From Viola odorata (taxonomy: Eukaryota; Streptophyta; Magnoliopsida; Malpighiales; Violaceae): a stretch of DNA of 64,000 nucleotides. Shown one piece after another: positions 34,813 through 44,891 of this stretch; the stretch's first letter is position 1; every line of letters starts with the position of its first letter. The notes under the pieces are model-generated. The model did not search any database. It saw only the letters and a list, made by a program, of their open reading frames with translations, and had not been told where the DNA came from. Location of the stretch: positions 40,781,105 through 40,845,104 of the forward strand of contig OY829542.1 of the NCBI GenBank assembly GCA_963691705.1, written 5' to 3'. A program made the translations under genes and the position numbers.

Positions 34813-35049
34813 CTAATGCTTATGCACCGGTTGGTCCAAGGAAGAATCAACAACATTAATGGCATATTGATGCACATCGCTTCTTAAAATGTCATGTAAA
34901 ATGCGGATGGCATCACAAATCGGACAATAATAGACAGGATGAATCATCTTCTCTATTCGGCTCACAATGATAAGCCAAGAGAATTGAGCACTACTCACAG
35001 GTACAATGCACTTGAAAATACCAAAAAAAATCCGCAAGAGAAAACACAA
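34813..35049 (-). CDS. Unknown ORF of element E, copy 2
   Basis: 78 residues, starting MCFLLRIFFGIFKC. It is an imperfect copy of the ORF just upstream (35056-35409), sharing 'AQFSWLI', 'SR.EKM.H', 'ICD..RIL' and 'VH.Y...V.D'. No known domain. It lies where pol would be expected, just before the Pol tail remnant and the 3' LTR. Confidence 0.4.
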   Translation of the reverse strand: MCFLLRIFFGIFKCIVPVSSAQFSWLIIVSRIEKMIHPVYYCPICDAIRILHDILRSDVHQYAINVVDSSLDQPVHKH

Positions 35050-35055
35050 ATTCTC

Positions 35056-35409
35056 CTAAGAATTAAACCAATTAGTTCTTGACAAATTCAGTCCAAAATT
35101 TTGTGTTCTCCTAACACACAACATGTTCATGGTATTTAAGTGAATATCATCCACAAATAACTCATGTAGGCTATAATTGGCAAGACAGAATTCATCCCAT
35201 TCAAAATCATCCACATCCCTTTCATATTTATGCACATTGGTCTTTAAGACAACATTAAGGATGCGCACGGTATCACAAATTATTAAACAACGTAGACGGT
35301 GGGTCATTTTCTCAAAGCGGCTTATAAGGATTAGCCAAGAAAATTGAGCCACACGCCCATTCACAAAACGCATTGGAATACCAAGCAATCGACACAAAAA
35401 GAAATACAA
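35056..35409 (-). CDS. Unknown ORF of element E, copy 1
   Basis: 117 residues, starting MYFFLCRLLGIPMRF. Shares the same block with 34813-35049 (AQFSWLILISRFEKMTH, then CLIICDTVRIL), so the pair arose by tandem duplication. The C-terminal 45 residues are unique. No recognised family. Confidence 0.4.
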   Translation of the reverse strand: MYFFLCRLLGIPMRFVNGRVAQFSWLILISRFEKMTHRLRCLIICDTVRILNVVLKTNVHKYERDVDDFEWDEFCLANYSLHELFVDDIHLNTMNMLCVRRTQNFGLNLSRTNWFNS

Positions 35410-35427
35410 TTCCTTGCAGAAATTAGG

Positions 35428-36048
35428 CTAAGAAAATTTTAACAAGTTTGAGCAAAAGAATTGTTTCCATGCTTTATGCAGATTAGTCATGGATTTCGAA
35501 TGTAAACAACATGTAAATAAATCATACATACTATCCAAAAAATTACAAAAAATAGCATGTTTGAGCAAGAAAGGGTCATACTTGATGAAATACAAATGAG
35601 GAGTTTTAATGCATACCACAAAATTTTCACACAAGTAATTTTCATGCTCAAACCAAGAAGGACCAGGCTTGACGAAGGGTATGGAAAGGATGTTGGTGTA
35701 TACCATAAAATTCGTGCCCAAGTGGTTTTCAAATACACAGAGTAAAGAATCATGCCCAATGAGATGTAAGAATGGTTCTCTATCATATGATAAATGTTTG
35801 TCATAACAATTCGCATCATGTGAATAAAGATGAGTGGAATGAGCAGCCTCAAAAAATTGAGCATTTAAGGAAAGGTTTGGTACGCACCTTTCGGGCAAAG
35901 CGGGAAGGTGGGGATGGTTTACCTTAAGGCCTTGCCATTGCGAGCACCAATGTTGAGCAATTTCGCTCCCGATACCTCCTAAGATTGATGGTTTGAAACC
36001 ACATTTGTTCCTTGGAACATTCGAGCGCATATGGTCATGGCAACCCAT
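35428..36048 (-). CDS. Unknown ORF of element E, 206 aa
   Basis: Longest open frame of the element, starting MGCHDHMRSNVPRNKC at 36048. The start 'MGCHDHMRSN...CGFKPSILGGIGSEIAQH' is followed by a His/Tyr/Phe/Cys-rich body. The central part has 'FENHLGTNFMVYT' and 'FEHENYLCENFVVCIKT', which look like an internal repeat. Position matches where protease/RT should be. No catalytic motif seen. Function unknown. Confidence 0.4.
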   Translation of the reverse strand: MGCHDHMRSNVPRNKCGFKPSILGGIGSEIAQHWCSQWQGLKVNHPHLPALPERCVPNLSLNAQFFEAAHSTHLYSHDANCYDKHLSYDREPFLHLIGHDSLLCVFENHLGTNFMVYTNILSIPFVKPGPSWFEHENYLCENFVVCIKTPHLYFIKYDPFLLKHAIFCNFLDSMYDLFTCCLHSKSMTNLHKAWKQFFCSNLLKFS

Positions 36049-36057
36049 CGGAATTTC

Positions 36058-36339
36058 CTACAAGAAAGACACACCAATAGTAGGAAAAGAATTATTAAGG
36101 TTAGGATGAGCTAATTGATCCTCATTGCACAAAGGCACGCTCATTGGACCAATAGCTCTCACAACTTTTGTTCGCTTCTTTTCCTCACCTTCATCTCTCA
36201 ATTTTTCTATATGTTCACTCCTCTCATGTGTGTGTTTCTCTCTCGCATGCTCGTTCTTTTCATGCGGGCTGTTTTGCTCACCTTCTTTTCTCTCATTTTC
36301 TAGTTCAAACAACGGATTGTAAAAATCGAGTTCAAACAA
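36058..36339 (-). CDS. Unknown charged ORF of element E
   Basis: 93 residues with a very hydrophilic Glu/Lys/His/Arg-rich middle ('EKNEHAREKHTHERSEHIEK'). Element F has a related charged stretch ('SHENREHAREKKVRS', about 62290), supporting common descent of E and F. Probably a linker of the original Gag-Pol. Confidence 0.35.
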   Translation of the reverse strand: MFELDFYNPLFELENERKEGEQNSPHEKNEHAREKHTHERSEHIEKLRDEGEEKKRTKVVRAIGPMSVPLCNEDQLAHPNLNNSFPTIGVSFL

Positions 36340-36620
36340 AAGGTTGTCAAAAACTTAAAAATGATTTGGCTTAACGAGCTCACTCAACTCATTCTCACGG
36401 GTGGGGTTGCACTCACTCTCATTGGTATGCTTAGTATTTTCATGCCGTGTATTTTCCTCATCTCTTACTTTCTTCTCTCCACACTCTTTTCTCTCATTTA
36501 CAACCTTACATTTTTCACTCTTTTTGGATCTTAGAGCTTGGAACTCAGCACATTCCTTTCAATCGATTGACAATGTAGTTCAAAAGATTGAAATGGTGTG
36601 GGTTGTTATCGTGGAGTGAC

Positions 36621-36803
36621 TTATGCAGGTTGCACTACTTTCGGTTTGGACACGATCGCCTTATTGGAAGAAGATATTTTTTTACTTTGAAGGCCTTGGG
36701 AGGAGCTACTGCCTTGCTTCACGGGAAGGGAAGAAGAAGACTTCTTGTTATGTTTAGGCTTAGCAATACTCTTCACTAGCTCGGATAATCTTTCCCACCA
36801 AGC
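36621..36803 (-). pseudogene. Gag-like fragment of element E, 3' of the solo LTR
   Basis: 'DAWWERLSELVKSIAKPKHN' followed by a Ser/Lys-rich stretch. It continues a frame that starts on the other side of the Athila solo LTR (38361 onward). This shows that the LTR split one coding region. Confidence 0.4.
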
Positions 36804-36808
36804 ATCAT

Positions 36809-38355
36809 TGATCGTCACTCAAAAGTAATATTTTTTGCTAGCAAAATGCACAATAAATGTGTATAGGGCAAATCAGAGTTGAACCACAAGGATTAATGGT
36901 AATATTCTGTTCATAATGTATGTCCAGGTCTAAACAGTAACAAGTAACACTGGGGGGGGAGGGGGGGGGGGGGGTTGGGGGGTTGGGCTGGCTAATGAAA
37001 TTAACCAGCGAGATTTGGATACTAAAGCTAACAAGTGAACTAAATAAAGTAAAAATTATCTAAAGGCAATAAAACAGTATCACAAGAGGGTTAAATCAGA
37101 TAATAGGAAAAAGTCTTAGCAAAGTGATTCCGCAGGTTGCGCCCAGGCCTAGTTGGTCATCAGCTCAAGGATATTCCACTCTCACGGTGCAGACGTGCTA
37201 TAGAGGCCAGGTACGCTTAGGCCTCCTGTCTACCTTCGTAAGAGAAGTCTCGCCCAAGGTACGCTTATGGGAGAGACCTTGACACTCCGTCCTTCCCCAA
37301 GGTTCGTTTATGGGGAGATCCAGAGGCCCATGAAGTGGAGGAAGACACGTCTAGGGAAAGACGTTGTCAGATCTACCCTAGTTAACCTCCAGCCCTAGCC
37401 GGATTGGACCAGCAACCTGATGACTCCGGGCTAGGTGCCTACTGATTCTAAAGAAATTGCAGTAATTACAAAGGAAAATACAGCAGTTGATCAGGCTTCT
37501 ATAGATCCAGTGTAATATGACAGTGAAGTGGCAAGAGATTAAATACACGCATAAGAGTTTACGAAGAACATTAAGGCTTCACAACTACCCTTGCAACCCT
37601 TGGAAAAACCTTTGCTAAGATAAAAAGATCTAGCTACTCATACTCATAATAACATAAATATAAATAACTTCAATAGCAAGCATAAAAGGAAAACAAGAAA
37701 ATGGGAAGAAACTATTAAATACCAGCCGGAGCTAAAAAGCTCCGGTGAAAGAGTGGGGCTGGCCGGCGGCTACAGCTTGAGGATGGAGGAACAAATCCCA
37801 AAGAAGACTGAAAAATATAAAGTATGCTGATTTCTGCCTCCTACCAATGTTGCTTACCCTAAAAATCCTAAAGTTACTGTTTATATACAACCCTAAGCTA
37901 ACTAGAGGACAAATCCAGCTAAGGGAAGAAGACAAAATGGGAGGAAAGGGACAGCTGGGCTGGAGCATGTCCCAGGAAGAATATTCCTAGGACGCTCAAA
38001 AGGGATCAGAAAGGAATCTCGCTGGCGTCTCTCTTCGTGAGCTCCAAGGAGGATTGCAAGCACGTGCGGCTCAATTCGAGGGCAAAACGCAACACTTTTC
38101 GGCTTCACAGATAGTCCAGGGCTGGACACGAATGCGCGCATCTAGGGCTTCACTGAGGAAATACGTCTAGGCCGCGACGAAGATTGGGAGACTTCCAAAG
38201 TTGCTCAATTCCATCCCAAAACGTGTGCTTTCTGCCTTTTTCTCCTCCAGGGCTGGATATGGCAAAAAGTATTGAAAACAGAGTAAGTTAGTAGCATTAA
38301 GGAGGGAAAATATGCAAAATTAGAGAGAAAATATCTAGAAAACACACGCATATCA
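36809..38355 (-). repeat. Athila-type solo LTR
   Basis: 1547 bp, TGATCGTCACTC...GCATATCA, with exact target duplication ATCAT (36804-36808 and 38356-38360). Homologous in order to the Athila LTR at 25639-27125, including the G-rich tract (36952-36978, longest run 14). No internal region is present, so it is the product of LTR-LTR recombination after insertion into element E. Confidence 0.88.
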
Positions 38356-38360
38356 ATCAT

Positions 38361-38690
38361 CCATAACACCACTCGCAAATTCCTCATTCTTCTTTTTCTT
38401 TCCACTCTCTCCTTTCTTAGCATGATCATTCTTCTCATGATGCTTGGTTTTCACACTTATGTTGTTCATTCTATTATTGGGGCATATGTCACACAAGTGA
38501 CCTCTACCCGAACACATGGTACAAAATATGTCGCTTGCTCATTTGGAAGGAGCGGAAGGAAAGGATGTGGGACGGAAGTTTTGCTGAAGTTCTTGGACAG
38601 TTTGGCCTTGGTGAGGTCAAATCCTTGGAGGAGGAAAGTGAGAAGGTGCTCGGCTTTGCATTCCCTCATGTTTAGTCCGGACTTGTACAC
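38361..38690 (-). pseudogene. Gag zinc-knuckle region of element E
   Basis: On the minus strand around 38535-38475 one frame reads 'CSGRGHLCDICPNNR', a CCHC-like knuckle close to 'CFKCSGRGHRQSECPN' of element F (62870). Surrounding frames are shifted. A conserved Lys/Glu-rich stretch follows toward the solo LTR. Confidence 0.45.
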
Positions 38691-38710
38691 TTGAGGAGAA
38701 GACGTGTCAT

Positions 38711-39091
38711 CTAGGGTGGGGTCATGGCTAAGGCCTTGGTGTGCAATGGAACTGAGGCCATAGCTTGAGACATGAAGACTTGGAGGATCTTCGTAGTAGT
38801 CATCCTCACTACAACTTGAACTCGAGCCACGACTAAAGACATGAGGACTTGGAGGATCGTCATGGTCTTCATTCTCACTACAAGTTGCTTCACTTTCATC
38901 TTGGTACTCATCCGTATATCAATGTTATGCTCGTCGCCGCTTTCACCACACGGTTCATAGCTCTCATCACCATCGAAATGGCAGCTAGCATCACCATATG
39001 ATTCATAACCAATATCATCATTGCATTGACAGGTATCATTGTCATAGTACTCTCCTTGGTCACAAGACTCACAATCACAATCTTGCGACAT
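38711..39091 (-). pseudogene. Cys/Asp-rich gag-like ORF start of element E
   Basis: From the ATG at 39091 (MSQDCDCESCDQGEYYDNDT) the first ~50 residues are Asp/Glu/Cys/Tyr-rich. The frame then switches to a Met/Val-rich repeat ('VVRMKTMTILQVLMS', 'VVRMTTTKILQVFMS'), two copies of a ~23-residue unit that look like an out-of-frame reading of duplicated DNA. No known domain. Confidence 0.3.
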
Positions 39092-39169
39092 TGTTCCTGG
39101 AAAATTGAACAAACTATATATATACGTATAGATGTTAGTAAATAATCTCTCCCTCACATGTTTAAACAC

Positions 39170-40293
39170 TCGTGTTTAGGTCACTCGAAAAATGTGTGCT
39201 CACAAACACTCAACTTTGCGTTCTCCGTGTACCTGCACACTTAAACAAGGGTTAGAAAACAATTCGCTCCCTCACGTGTTTAACACTCGTGTTTAATCAT
39301 TCGCAAAAGATAGCCCCTCACAAATCGCTCAAATACTCCTCACACAAATCTTGCTCATCGCGCAATTCCTTGCCGCAAACAAACTTGTGATTTAGGCCAA
39401 GCTTTCTTTCACAACTACCTTCGCAAATGCTCAAGAGATAAGAAGGAGAAGGGCTTAGCAAAGGATCAGATCAAAGAAAGTAGAAGAAAACAAAAACAAA
39501 AATTTATAAAGGAGGCAGCAGCTGGCGGCATGCCGCTAGCCACTAGTTGGAGTGGCTGAAAATTGTTCTGCATTTTTTTTTTTTGAATTTTCGTTGGAAG
39601 GGAAGAAGGCTGGAAAAATATGGTTTAAATGAGTGAAAGACTCAAGGAAAGACTCAGAAATTCAAAGAGAAGGACTTGGAAGTTTAGGACTTAAGATAAC
39701 TTAAGTTTAGGACTCAAAAAGTTTAAAACTCAAGTTTAGGATTTTAATGGTTTAGGACTTGGTTTAAAACTCAAGAAGATGAAGAGGAAAGCTAGATACA
39801 AGAAGAAGAAGAGGACGTACTAGACCTTGGAAAATGGCTCATTTGGTTAGGAATGTTCAATTATAGTTAGGAAAGTTTGTTACTTGGGTCAAATTGTCAA
39901 GGAGCTAGGGTGTAGGTGTAGGCATGCAAGCCTAGCTTGCCTTAAATGGAGTGGATAAGGTTCTTGGACTTTTGATGGCCGGCCAAGCTTCGAAAATAAT
40001 TAATTAAAGGCAAACACTTGGGTTTTATTTTTGTAGGATTATTTCGGATCAAAACTCCAAGTTGCCAAGAACACCAAGAACACAAGATGAACACCAAGAT
40101 CACACCCAAATGATTTTCTAAAATTTTCTAAATTTTAACCTTGCCCAAGTGATCACAACCAACACTCAAGAGCCCACTTGAAATAGATTTTGAAAAAGAT
40201 GCACGAAACTCAGGATTTTCAAGGAAGAAAGGTATGAACTTTTTTGACAAAAACTAGAAAACTCACAAGGCGGCCAAGAGCTCCGCCACCACT
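39170..40293. other. 5' leader of element E, no gene
   Basis: Untranslated leader between the 5' LTR and gag. Contains paired 'CACGTGTTTAACACTCGTGTTTA' phrases near 39155 and 39280 and a purine-rich AAGTTTAGGACT repeat at 39680-39770. No coding frame. Confidence 0.5.
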
Positions 40294-41397
40294 TGATGTG
40301 ATCCGGCCTAGGGTAAGTAATCCGAATAACATATGGAGCTTATGGAGGATCTAGCCTAAGGAGCTATCTAGTGAAACCCAACTCGATTAAGGAAGAAACA
40401 ACAAGACATGGATATGTAGCGGAGGAAGAAACACAAAAGAGAGATGGAAAGGAAGTTACCGGGAAATTAGAGGACGGATGGAAGGAACGGAGATGAGCAC
40501 AGCACGAAGTATCGAACAATCACACAAATGGGTTGCTTGATCAAGATATACGCCGAGGGCCAAGATTGAGCCTCGATTCTATGGATGATCAAACAAAACG
40601 AACATAGATTTCATTCAAGAAAAACAAATCGTCAAGACAATCATAAACATGGATTTCCCGGAGAGAGATCGGGAGGAGTAATCTCAACTCAAGCAATCCC
40701 TCTCAAGGAAGAAGTGAGCTTACAAGGTGTATAAAGGAGGAGTATTCTCACTCAATAAAATACACACAAAGTCTAAGCTAACTAAGAAAATAAAGAAATA
40801 AGATATTTATAATTCGTACACACAAAAATAGGCGTGAAAAGCCCAAAAAATCAGATTGCCCTATGGGTGCTTGGCGGCATGTTGTTAGGCACTGCCAAGC
40901 TCACCCAAAACTGTCTCTTGGCAGCATGCCGCTAGCCGCTGGCCCAAATGGCCAAAAATGGACATTTTGCGTACGGCTTGGGCTTTGCTTGTGCGTATGA
41001 TGCTCTATCACCACCCTAACTCGATCCTTGGCCTTGGAAGACTCCTCGCTGGACTTGGCTTCAAACCACAAGATGATCTTGTTGTGTGGCCTTCTTGGAT
41101 GGAGCATTCGTTGTCGAGGTTTTATTGTGCACGTTGGGGAAGTTCGGCTTTGCTGGTGGCCTTGGGTAGGTGTGCATGTCCTTATGACTTGCTAAGGCTA
41201 GACGTGTCTCGACTTTATGGCTTGCTCGGCCATCTTGGGATTTCCGTGCGTCTAGGCCTAGGCATTGAGATGATTTGGCGCTTGATCCTCGGCCTTGGGC
41301 ATGATTTGCGCTCAACTGCAATGCTCGGCTACCCGTGACCGGTCCTCTTGGCAACGTGTCAAGTTGTCCTATTTTGAAGGGGCCTAGGATCGCATCA
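40294..41397 (-). repeat. 5' LTR of element E
   Basis: 1104 bp, partner of 33548-34702. It lacks some segments of the other copy (for example a duplicate 'TTGGCAGTATGCCGCTAGCC' zone) and has many substitutions, so the insertion is not recent. Confidence 0.85.
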
Positions 41398-41479
41398 CTT
41401 TAACTTCCACAAGCCAAGCATTCTTCTTGTTCTTGATTCTGCAGCGAACATACCGCCCGAGATATATCACTATTACCAT

Positions 41480-41903
41480 CATTGTCCATCTCCAACATCT
41501 TCGACCTGGTTGTTCCCTGGGATCACTCCCCTATTTAATTGGTCCCTAACGTATTCCTCCTGGTTGTTCCCTGCGGTAATTCTGAAAATACCTTCAGCCT
41601 ACTCAATGAGTTCAAGGATTAGCAACTGCTGACTTTGTAGTTCTATTTCTAACACATAATCACCAAACAAACAACACAGAAATGATGATCTATACCCGTT
41701 TTGCATGACATTACATAGTACTGCTCAGAGGCAGAGGGTAGGATAACAGTTCACTTGCATACAAGGAACATGAAGAAAGAACAAGTACCTGCAAACCTCC
41801 TTGGGCATACAAGTGCCTTTGCATCATCAAGAGTATTGTAGGCACACTATTTCCTCTAGAATCATATGAAAGCTACATGGACTGAGTTTATACCCCAAAA
41901 ACC
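41480..41903 (-). pseudogene. Rho-GTPase activating protein fragment (two exons)
   Basis: Fragment of a plant Rop/Rho-GAP gene. Exon a, 41903-41789, carries 'LSYDSRGNSVPTILLMMQRH' and 'LYAQGGLQ' and ends at a GT donor. Exon b, from 41598 after an AG acceptor, carries 'AEGIFRITAGNNQEEYVRDQ'. These are the start of the RhoGAP domain, including the arginine-finger segment (GIFR). Exon a has TAA and TAG codons just upstream of 'LSYDS', where homologues have serine and glutamine. After 'LNRGVIP' the similarity stops. The rest of the gene is absent. Interpreted as a captured fragment. Confidence 0.65.
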
Positions 41904-42367
41904 CTTGCATTGAAAACAAAAAATCATTAGAAAATAACAAAATATTAGCTTAGGACTGTTACAATGACATAATCATCCAATTATCTAGAAGTATTAATTA
42001 CAAAGACAGCCAAGTTCAACACACATATACAAACTGACACCACGTGGTACAAGTGTTTCGCATCCTAAAATGCAAATTTCTTCCAATATCAAGCAGAGTA
42101 AGTTAACATTATTCCTCGTCCTAACAACATTGTTCCTCCATAAGACAAGATTATCCACTAAGGCAAATGGAAGCCTCAAATGATGGAGGACAAAAAAAAT
42201 GGAAAAACAGCAATAAACATGTACAGTATGAATTTCCTACAAAGCTGGTGGGTCCATCTCACAATGCCAAAAAATTGGTTGAGATAATATAACAAGAACC
42301 TGATGCGCAAATGTATTACACTAAACATATCAGTGAATCGAATGAAAATCGAATGAAAGAGTAGTAC

Positions 42368-42740
42368 CTCTTTGAAGATAGTCTCTCCATCATTGACAAT
42401 TTTGGGCGGTTCATACTTGTTTGGAAACACTACATTCCTTCCCTTTGGACCTAAAGTCACCCCTAGAAGCTTTGACATCAGTTCCACCCCTGCCTACAAC
42501 ATCCATCCAGACCCAATTGTGGAGTTAAATTATCAAAACCAAGAAAGGAAATATAAACATGATAATGGACATGAAATTCAAGTTTTCTACCAGAAGTTTC
42601 CTTGTAGTTGAACCATTGTGGTTAAAATAAACCTCCTTGGCCATGGCTTTGGTGCTGAAAATGGAAAGAGAAGAGACCCTTCTGCGAAGAGATGAGCTAT
42701 TAAAAGATATTGCAGAGATTAGAGTTGGTGAGCATGCCAT
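42368..42740 (-). pseudogene. Chaperonin-60 beta (plastid type) fragment, exons 1-2
   Basis: Exon 1 (42740-42591) starts MACSPTLISAISFNSSSLRR, a Ser/Arg-rich transit-peptide-like leader, then 'AMAKEVYFNHNGSTTRKLL'. Exon 2 (42493-42368) has '[20 protein letters not shown]' and '[12 protein letters not shown]', the conserved N-terminal equatorial and ATP-binding segment of Cpn60 ([15 protein letters not shown]). Both junctions keep GT/AG and phase 0. No later exon is found before the Rho-GAP pieces at 41903, so more than 85% of a normal chaperonin is missing. Upstream, 43220-43430 may be its 5' UTR. Confidence 0.7.
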
Positions 42741-43724
42741 GGCGGATCAAACCCATGACATGTCCAAAAAGACCCTTGTCGTGGTCACCAGCACCATCCT
42801 TATCCTTGCCACCACCCATATTTTGGCAAATTCAACAAACAATATCTGCACAAATTGGCAAGATCATGAACATCATGGTTTTTCCTAACAGAATGGCAAC
42901 ATCTTTGAAAAGCGAAAATCGAACATGAAATTAACAGCAATAATCTCCACAATTTCTACAAGCTTAACATCAGAGATCAAGTTTCCAGCAGACGTAACCC
43001 TAAATTTTATCCCACTTTCTCAAAATTTCCACAATAATAGCCCAAATTAATTCTCAAGCACTCTATAAGAACTCTTTCTAGGACAAAAATGGTTTACAGA
43101 GTAATAATTTCCCAGACAAATCAGTGAAACAGATAAATAAAACCAAAAAGAGGAATAACCCAATGGTGGAAACAAAGCCATTGAGTGAATGGGAGAACAT
43201 ACCTGAGCCACTAGTCGGAGAACTCTTATGTTACATGACATCACCAGGCGGAGATGAGAGACAGTGAGAGGACGTGGCTGTTGTCGGTGCTTGCTGACAG
43301 CGGAGATGGCGAGAGATTGGTGAGGCCACGGAGGGGAGAGAGAGAGGACAGAGAGGCCAAGAAGGAAGGAGGAGATAAGGGAATATTGGAATATTGAAGA
43401 GAGGAAGCGGCAGAGATGAGGGTAATTTTGGGCTTAAAAATATTTCATTAAACTTGGAATAGAAACACGTGTTTTCAGTTTGGAGTGAAAAATAGAAAAC
43501 ACAATTTTGGCCCTCTCCAATTTTGTTCATTAATTTTGAAACGGAGGTTTTTCATTTTCATTCTCGAATGGAAAATTACGCAAAGTAAACACATTTTCTG
43601 GAAAAACGTCCAGTTTTCTAAAAACTGGAGATTTTTCAGTAGAAAACTGGACGTTTTTTCGGAAAAATCTCCTAGGTAAATGCGCCCTAAGTACTTTATT
43701 ATTTATATCATGGCATGAGATTGT

Positions 43725-44272
43725 TGATAAGAGTCCGGGAGAAACTGAGCAGGATCGGCCTGATCTGGGTTGGTCGGGAACACTATACTGGGGTCTTCGT
43801 CACCTGCAAAGCGCCGGAGGGGGTCTCCGGCGTAAACACTCCGATGCCAAAGTCAGTATGAGTAGTCAAAATGGCAGGGGTTCAGTACGCTGTCTTAGGC
43901 TTACCTCTTGTCTGAAAAGGTGGGGGTATTTATAGGCAAAGGAAGGAGTGTACAGACAGGGGGTAGGAATTATCCCTGGTAGGTGTCGCTGGGGTGATAG
44001 ATGTCGCTGGGGTGGCAGGGAGTGATGTCATGCGGTATGACGTCATGCGGAGTGACGTCATGGATGACCTGGGATGGGATGCCGCCGTGCGGATGTCGCA
44101 TGAGAGCCCCCCCCCCCCCCCCCCCCCCCGCTGATGTCGAGCATCCCAGGGTCGGCCGCCAGGCTAAGGGCGGTAAGAACAGGGTCTCGTCTCCCTCGAC
44201 GGGTACAGTATGTTGGTCGAGTCACGCAGCGGGGTAGTTGAGATGCCGCTTCTGTGGTATCGATAGTTATCA
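43725..44272 (-). repeat. 3' LTR of element B
   Basis: TGATAAGAG...ATAGTTATCA, 548 bp. Shares 'CACCTGCAAAGCGCCGGAGG' and the following 'GGGTCTCCGGCGTA' with A, a GTATTTATAGG motif (sense TATA, ~43927), and a run of 23 C at 44107-44129. Includes the extra short repeats 'GGTGTCGCTGGGGT' and 'TGACGTCATGCGG'. Confidence 0.8.
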
Positions 44273-44413
44273 TATGCCCAAACGAAAACTAGCCCGAGTG
44301 TTTACCAAGGGCTATCACCGCATCTCCGGTCTTGCCCCTTCAGAGGTTTCTGCATTAATGAGGGCTCGACAGTCGATAAAGGTATATTTTCAGAGCACTT
44401 TTTTTCCTGAGTC

Positions 44414-44421
44414 TATAAATA
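44414..44421 (+). promoter_or_regulatory. TATA box of antisense gene 1 (element B)
   Basis: TATAAATA, 84 bp upstream of the ATG at 44505, in a context matching element A (4303). Confidence 0.55.
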
Positions 44422-44504
44422 GGCCTTTCATTTTGCACTTGTTTCTATAACTTTCTCAACCTTCTTCACATCTCTCTTCGATTTTCCTCATCTCCTTTCC
44501 TTCA

Positions 44505-44891
44505 ATGGACGAGATCACCAAGAACTTTCTGCTATCCAAAACCCATACCTTGAGAAATCTGACCCAGGCTGACATCGATTTTTTGGGGTCGTTGAGCACC
44601 AAGACTTCAGAGGATATCTTGGAGCTCCAGGGAATATTGACTCCCCTGCAGGCTAGACAGGCTACTGTTACCATGGAGGACTTCAGTCCTATGGAGAAAG
44701 CGGTGAAGTTGTCTGCGGCTGTTTCCCAGATTCAGCTACTTATGGCCATGCTGCAGCACAGGAAGGATCTGCTAGGGTGCTACTTAAAGGGCATGAGGGC
44801 CTATTCTTCTGAACTGACTGCTTTTGCGGATGCCCTGAGGGAAATTCCTTTCCTGGAGTGGGAGGATGATGACGCTGGGTCGAATGCCTGA
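44505..44891 (+). CDS. Antisense gene 1 of element B, intact 128-aa protein
   Basis: Full-length member of the family seen at 4370 and, inverted, at 1360. Starts MDEITKNFLLSKTHT, with 'DFLGSLSTKTSEDILELQGI', 'MLQHRKDLLGCYLKGMRAYS' and an acidic end 'LEWEDDDAGSNA'. Predicted all-helical. Conservation across three copies in the same frame suggests past selection on the protein. No known domain. The first gene after the LTR, with its own TATA box. Confidence 0.6.
   Translation: MDEITKNFLLSKTHTLRNLTQADIDFLGSLSTKTSEDILELQGILTPLQARQATVTMEDFSPMEKAVKLSAAVSQIQLLMAMLQHRKDLLGCYLKGMRAYSSELTAFADALREIPFLEWEDDDAGSNA

Larger units (their letters stand above)
33548..41397 (-). mobile_element. Non-autonomous Ty3/Gypsy element E
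   Basis: 7850 bp between LTRs of 1155 and 1104 bp, ends TGATGTGATCC...GGATCGCATCA, exact target duplication CTTTA (33543-33547 and 41398-41402). Minus-oriented: on that strand the DNA before the 3' LTR reads 'DSRTSPFEEGE', the usual end of a Gypsy Pol, with the polypurine tract GAAGAGGGAGAGG inside it. A gag-like acidic N-terminus and a zinc knuckle survive. RT, RNase H and integrase are absent and replaced by unknown ORFs. An Athila solo LTR is nested in it. LTR ends and gag resemble element F. Confidence 0.85.
32749..43687. mobile_element. Probable PIF/Harbinger-type element carrying host gene fragments
   Basis: Left end GGGCTCGTTTACCTTGGAGA and the inverse of the right end (GGGCGCATTTACCTAGGAGA) match at 17 of 20 positions. 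Each is flanked by TAA (32746-32748 and 43688-43690), the 3-bp duplication of PIF/Harbinger elements. Without the Gypsy element E nested in it (33548-41397 plus target duplication) the element is about 3.1 kb. Its right half holds exon fragments of a Rho-GAP gene and of a chaperonin-60 gene, both minus strand, and no transposase. Alternative: two separate MITE ends flanking unrelated DNA. I found no second end for either, so one element is preferred. Confidence 0.5.

Noticed and set aside
42637..42888. Plus-strand 83-codon frame over the chaperonin exon, and a short minus-strand frame starting MGGGKDKDG
   Set aside because: The first is a shadow of chaperonin exon 1. The second resembles the start of small glycine-rich proteins but is too short to call.
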